A DNA stretch of 20,987 nt from Funneliformis mosseae (lineage: Eukaryota; Glomeromycota; Glomeromycetes; Glomerales; Glomeraceae), in NCBI GenBank assembly GCA_910592005.1, contig CAJVPP010001306.1, forward strand, positions 1 through 20,987, in the 5' to 3' direction. Position 1 is the stretch's first letter, and each line of letters starts with the position of its first letter. Below the pieces are notes generated by a model. The model saw nothing but the letters and a program-made list of their open reading frames with translations, had not been told where the DNA came from and searched no databases. Made by a program: the position numbers and the translations under genes. Shown piece after piece: positions 19,891 through 20,987 of this stretch.

Positions 19891-20987
19891 TATAGTATGG
19901 GACAAAAAAAACCAGAATTTTTTAAATACATATTATGCAAAAACTAAATGACACTAACTAAATAAAATTTATATATATTTGAAGCTAAAAACTAGCTAAT
20001 TTTATTAATATTTTTTTTAGAACGGAATTCGTTCACAATTATTTTCTATAATAAGTTCACATCGGCATTTCATTGATCCTACTAACCCAATTAGGGTTGA
20101 TTCTGGAATATTGTCTCATTCTTTGATCATATATCGGCGCAAATCATCAGTATTCTTTGGCATTTTCTTCTCCACATTTCTTTTAACAATACTCTAAAGG
20201 TTTTCTATCAGATTTAGGTTCGGACTGTTAGAAGGCTAGTCAATAACTTCAGGAAAATTTTCCCAAAGAAATTTTTTAACATGATTGCTGGTGTGTTTCA
20301 GATCATTGTTTTACTAAAAACGCTATTCATCTCCCAACAAGTCTTCAATCTCTAGAAGGTGGCTACAAAGTATATTTACATAAAATTTAGCATTCATTAT
20401 TTGAGAAAAACAATATAAACTTATTTTTCTTTTTACACAAAATCCTCTCCATGCAAAGATTTTCGTTTGATCTTTAGGCATAAGGTGTATTGGTCGTTGT
20501 CCTTTATGCCAGCGCTCTACAGTATTCTAGAATAGTTAGAAGGCAGTCTCATCTGAAAACAAAGTTTTGTCTCAATTATCATTAAGATGATTTTGGACTT
20601 ATTCTACCCATTTACATTTATGGTCTGCAGTCAGCATCAGCATTGCTCTTAGAAGGTCTTTTTGGTATTCAATTTCGGCTAAATGCCTTCCTACTGTCCT
20701 ATATGACACATCCACACCTTTCAATGACAACCTTGTTGACAGAGTCCTTGTTAAAATAGAAGAATCCTGGCAGACAAATTGGGCTAATGCTCTTGATGCA
20801 TTAGCCGTAATCTTTTTTGGGTGACCACTTCCTTCTACACGCTGAATCGTCTCAGACTCACGAAGCTTAGTAAGGTTGTCATATACAGTCATGAGAGAAA
20901 TTCCAGTGCATTGATGGATTTCTCTAGCCTTCTGAATACCCTGATTCCATAATTGTAAGATCGCTTGACGGTTAGTTTCTTGTCTGG
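19891..20987 (-). mobile_element. Tc1/mariner element (runs off the window)
   Basis: The recognisable left boundary is TATAGTATGGGACAAAAAAA at about 19891-19912, a likely terminal repeat because coding similarity to hAT relic 2 stops there and an untranslated tail leads to the Tc1 stop codon at 20017. The other end lies beyond the window, so the terminal repeat cannot be verified here. TA or TATA flanks the boundary, consistent with the TA target of this superfamily. Confidence 0.6.
20017..20987 (-). pseudogene. Tc1-like DD34E transposase relic, 5' end outside the window
   Basis: One uninterrupted frame can be followed from the window edge to TAA at 20017-20019 without any frameshift, but with ten in-frame stops. 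In order it shows an N-terminal helix-turn-helix (RQAILQLWNQGIQKAREIHQ, GISLMTVYDN), a second HTH region (GSGHPKKITA, LSTRLSLKGVDVSYRTVGRH), then the DDE domain: SDETAF with the first catalytic Asp, the second at 20308-20310 which is AAC (Asn) instead of Asp, and IENL with the catalytic Glu, 34 residues later as in DD34E transposases. C-terminal sequence RNVEKKMPKNTDDLRRYM and ELIIENN follow. Eight of the stops sit where Trp is expected and two replace an expected Gln pair. It must be inactive. The superfamily call is firm. Confidence 0.9.

Overview
The window looks like nuclear DNA of an AT-rich, transposon-laden fungus, most likely an arbuscular-mycorrhizal (Glomeromycotina, Rhizophagus-like) genome. 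The evidence is short GT-AG introns of about 70-85 bp in the two intact genes, strong A/T codon bias, and the families of decayed transposons present: hAT with BED finger, Helitron with a DUF6570/PIF1-type helicase, Tc1-like and pogo-like. The assignment rests on recognition, not on a search.

Only two intact protein genes are visible, and they are convergent neighbours. At 13429-15367 (+) lies a five-exon xylulokinase of 541 residues. At 15586-17001 (-) lies a five-exon TLDc/OXR1-like oxidation-resistance protein of 378 residues. Their stop codons are 218 bp apart across a T17/(AT)n tract. Pentose entry into the pentose-phosphate pathway and oxidative-stress protection are thus side by side, with no sign of joint regulation.

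The left 10 kb is a transposon graveyard. It holds a minus-strand hAT transposase relic (360-2250) with a 171-bp pogo-type MITE nested in it, a plus-strand hAT dimerisation-domain fragment (3735-3968), and a 728-bp non-autonomous hAT element with a perfect 8-bp target duplication (4376-5103). That element carries a seven-unit minisatellite with conserved hairpin potential. Next come a hAT end fragment (about 5218-5354) and a 4.5-kb Helitron Rep/helicase relic on the minus strand (5701-10202) with all its domains in order.

From 10.6 to 13.2 kb a GC-richer, once multi-exon host-like gene of unknown function is broken by frameshifts, in-frame TGA codons and a 506-bp hAT-type MITE. It carries a HEPN-like RNHNAH motif, a coiled-coil stretch and a C-terminal hydrophobic hairpin.

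Right of the OXR1-like gene is about 1 kb of extremely AT-rich DNA, then a plus-strand hAT relic (18139-19888) abutted by a minus-strand Tc1/mariner DD34E relic that runs off the window end.

The most notable window-wide signal is how the coding relics decayed. Their conserved Trp codons have very often become TGA, TAG or TAA, with other apparent C-to-T/G-to-A changes at Helitron and Tc1 catalytic residues. The neighbouring xylulokinase and OXR1-like genes keep TGG throughout. This suggests RIP-like or methylcytosine-deamination damage targeted at repeats.
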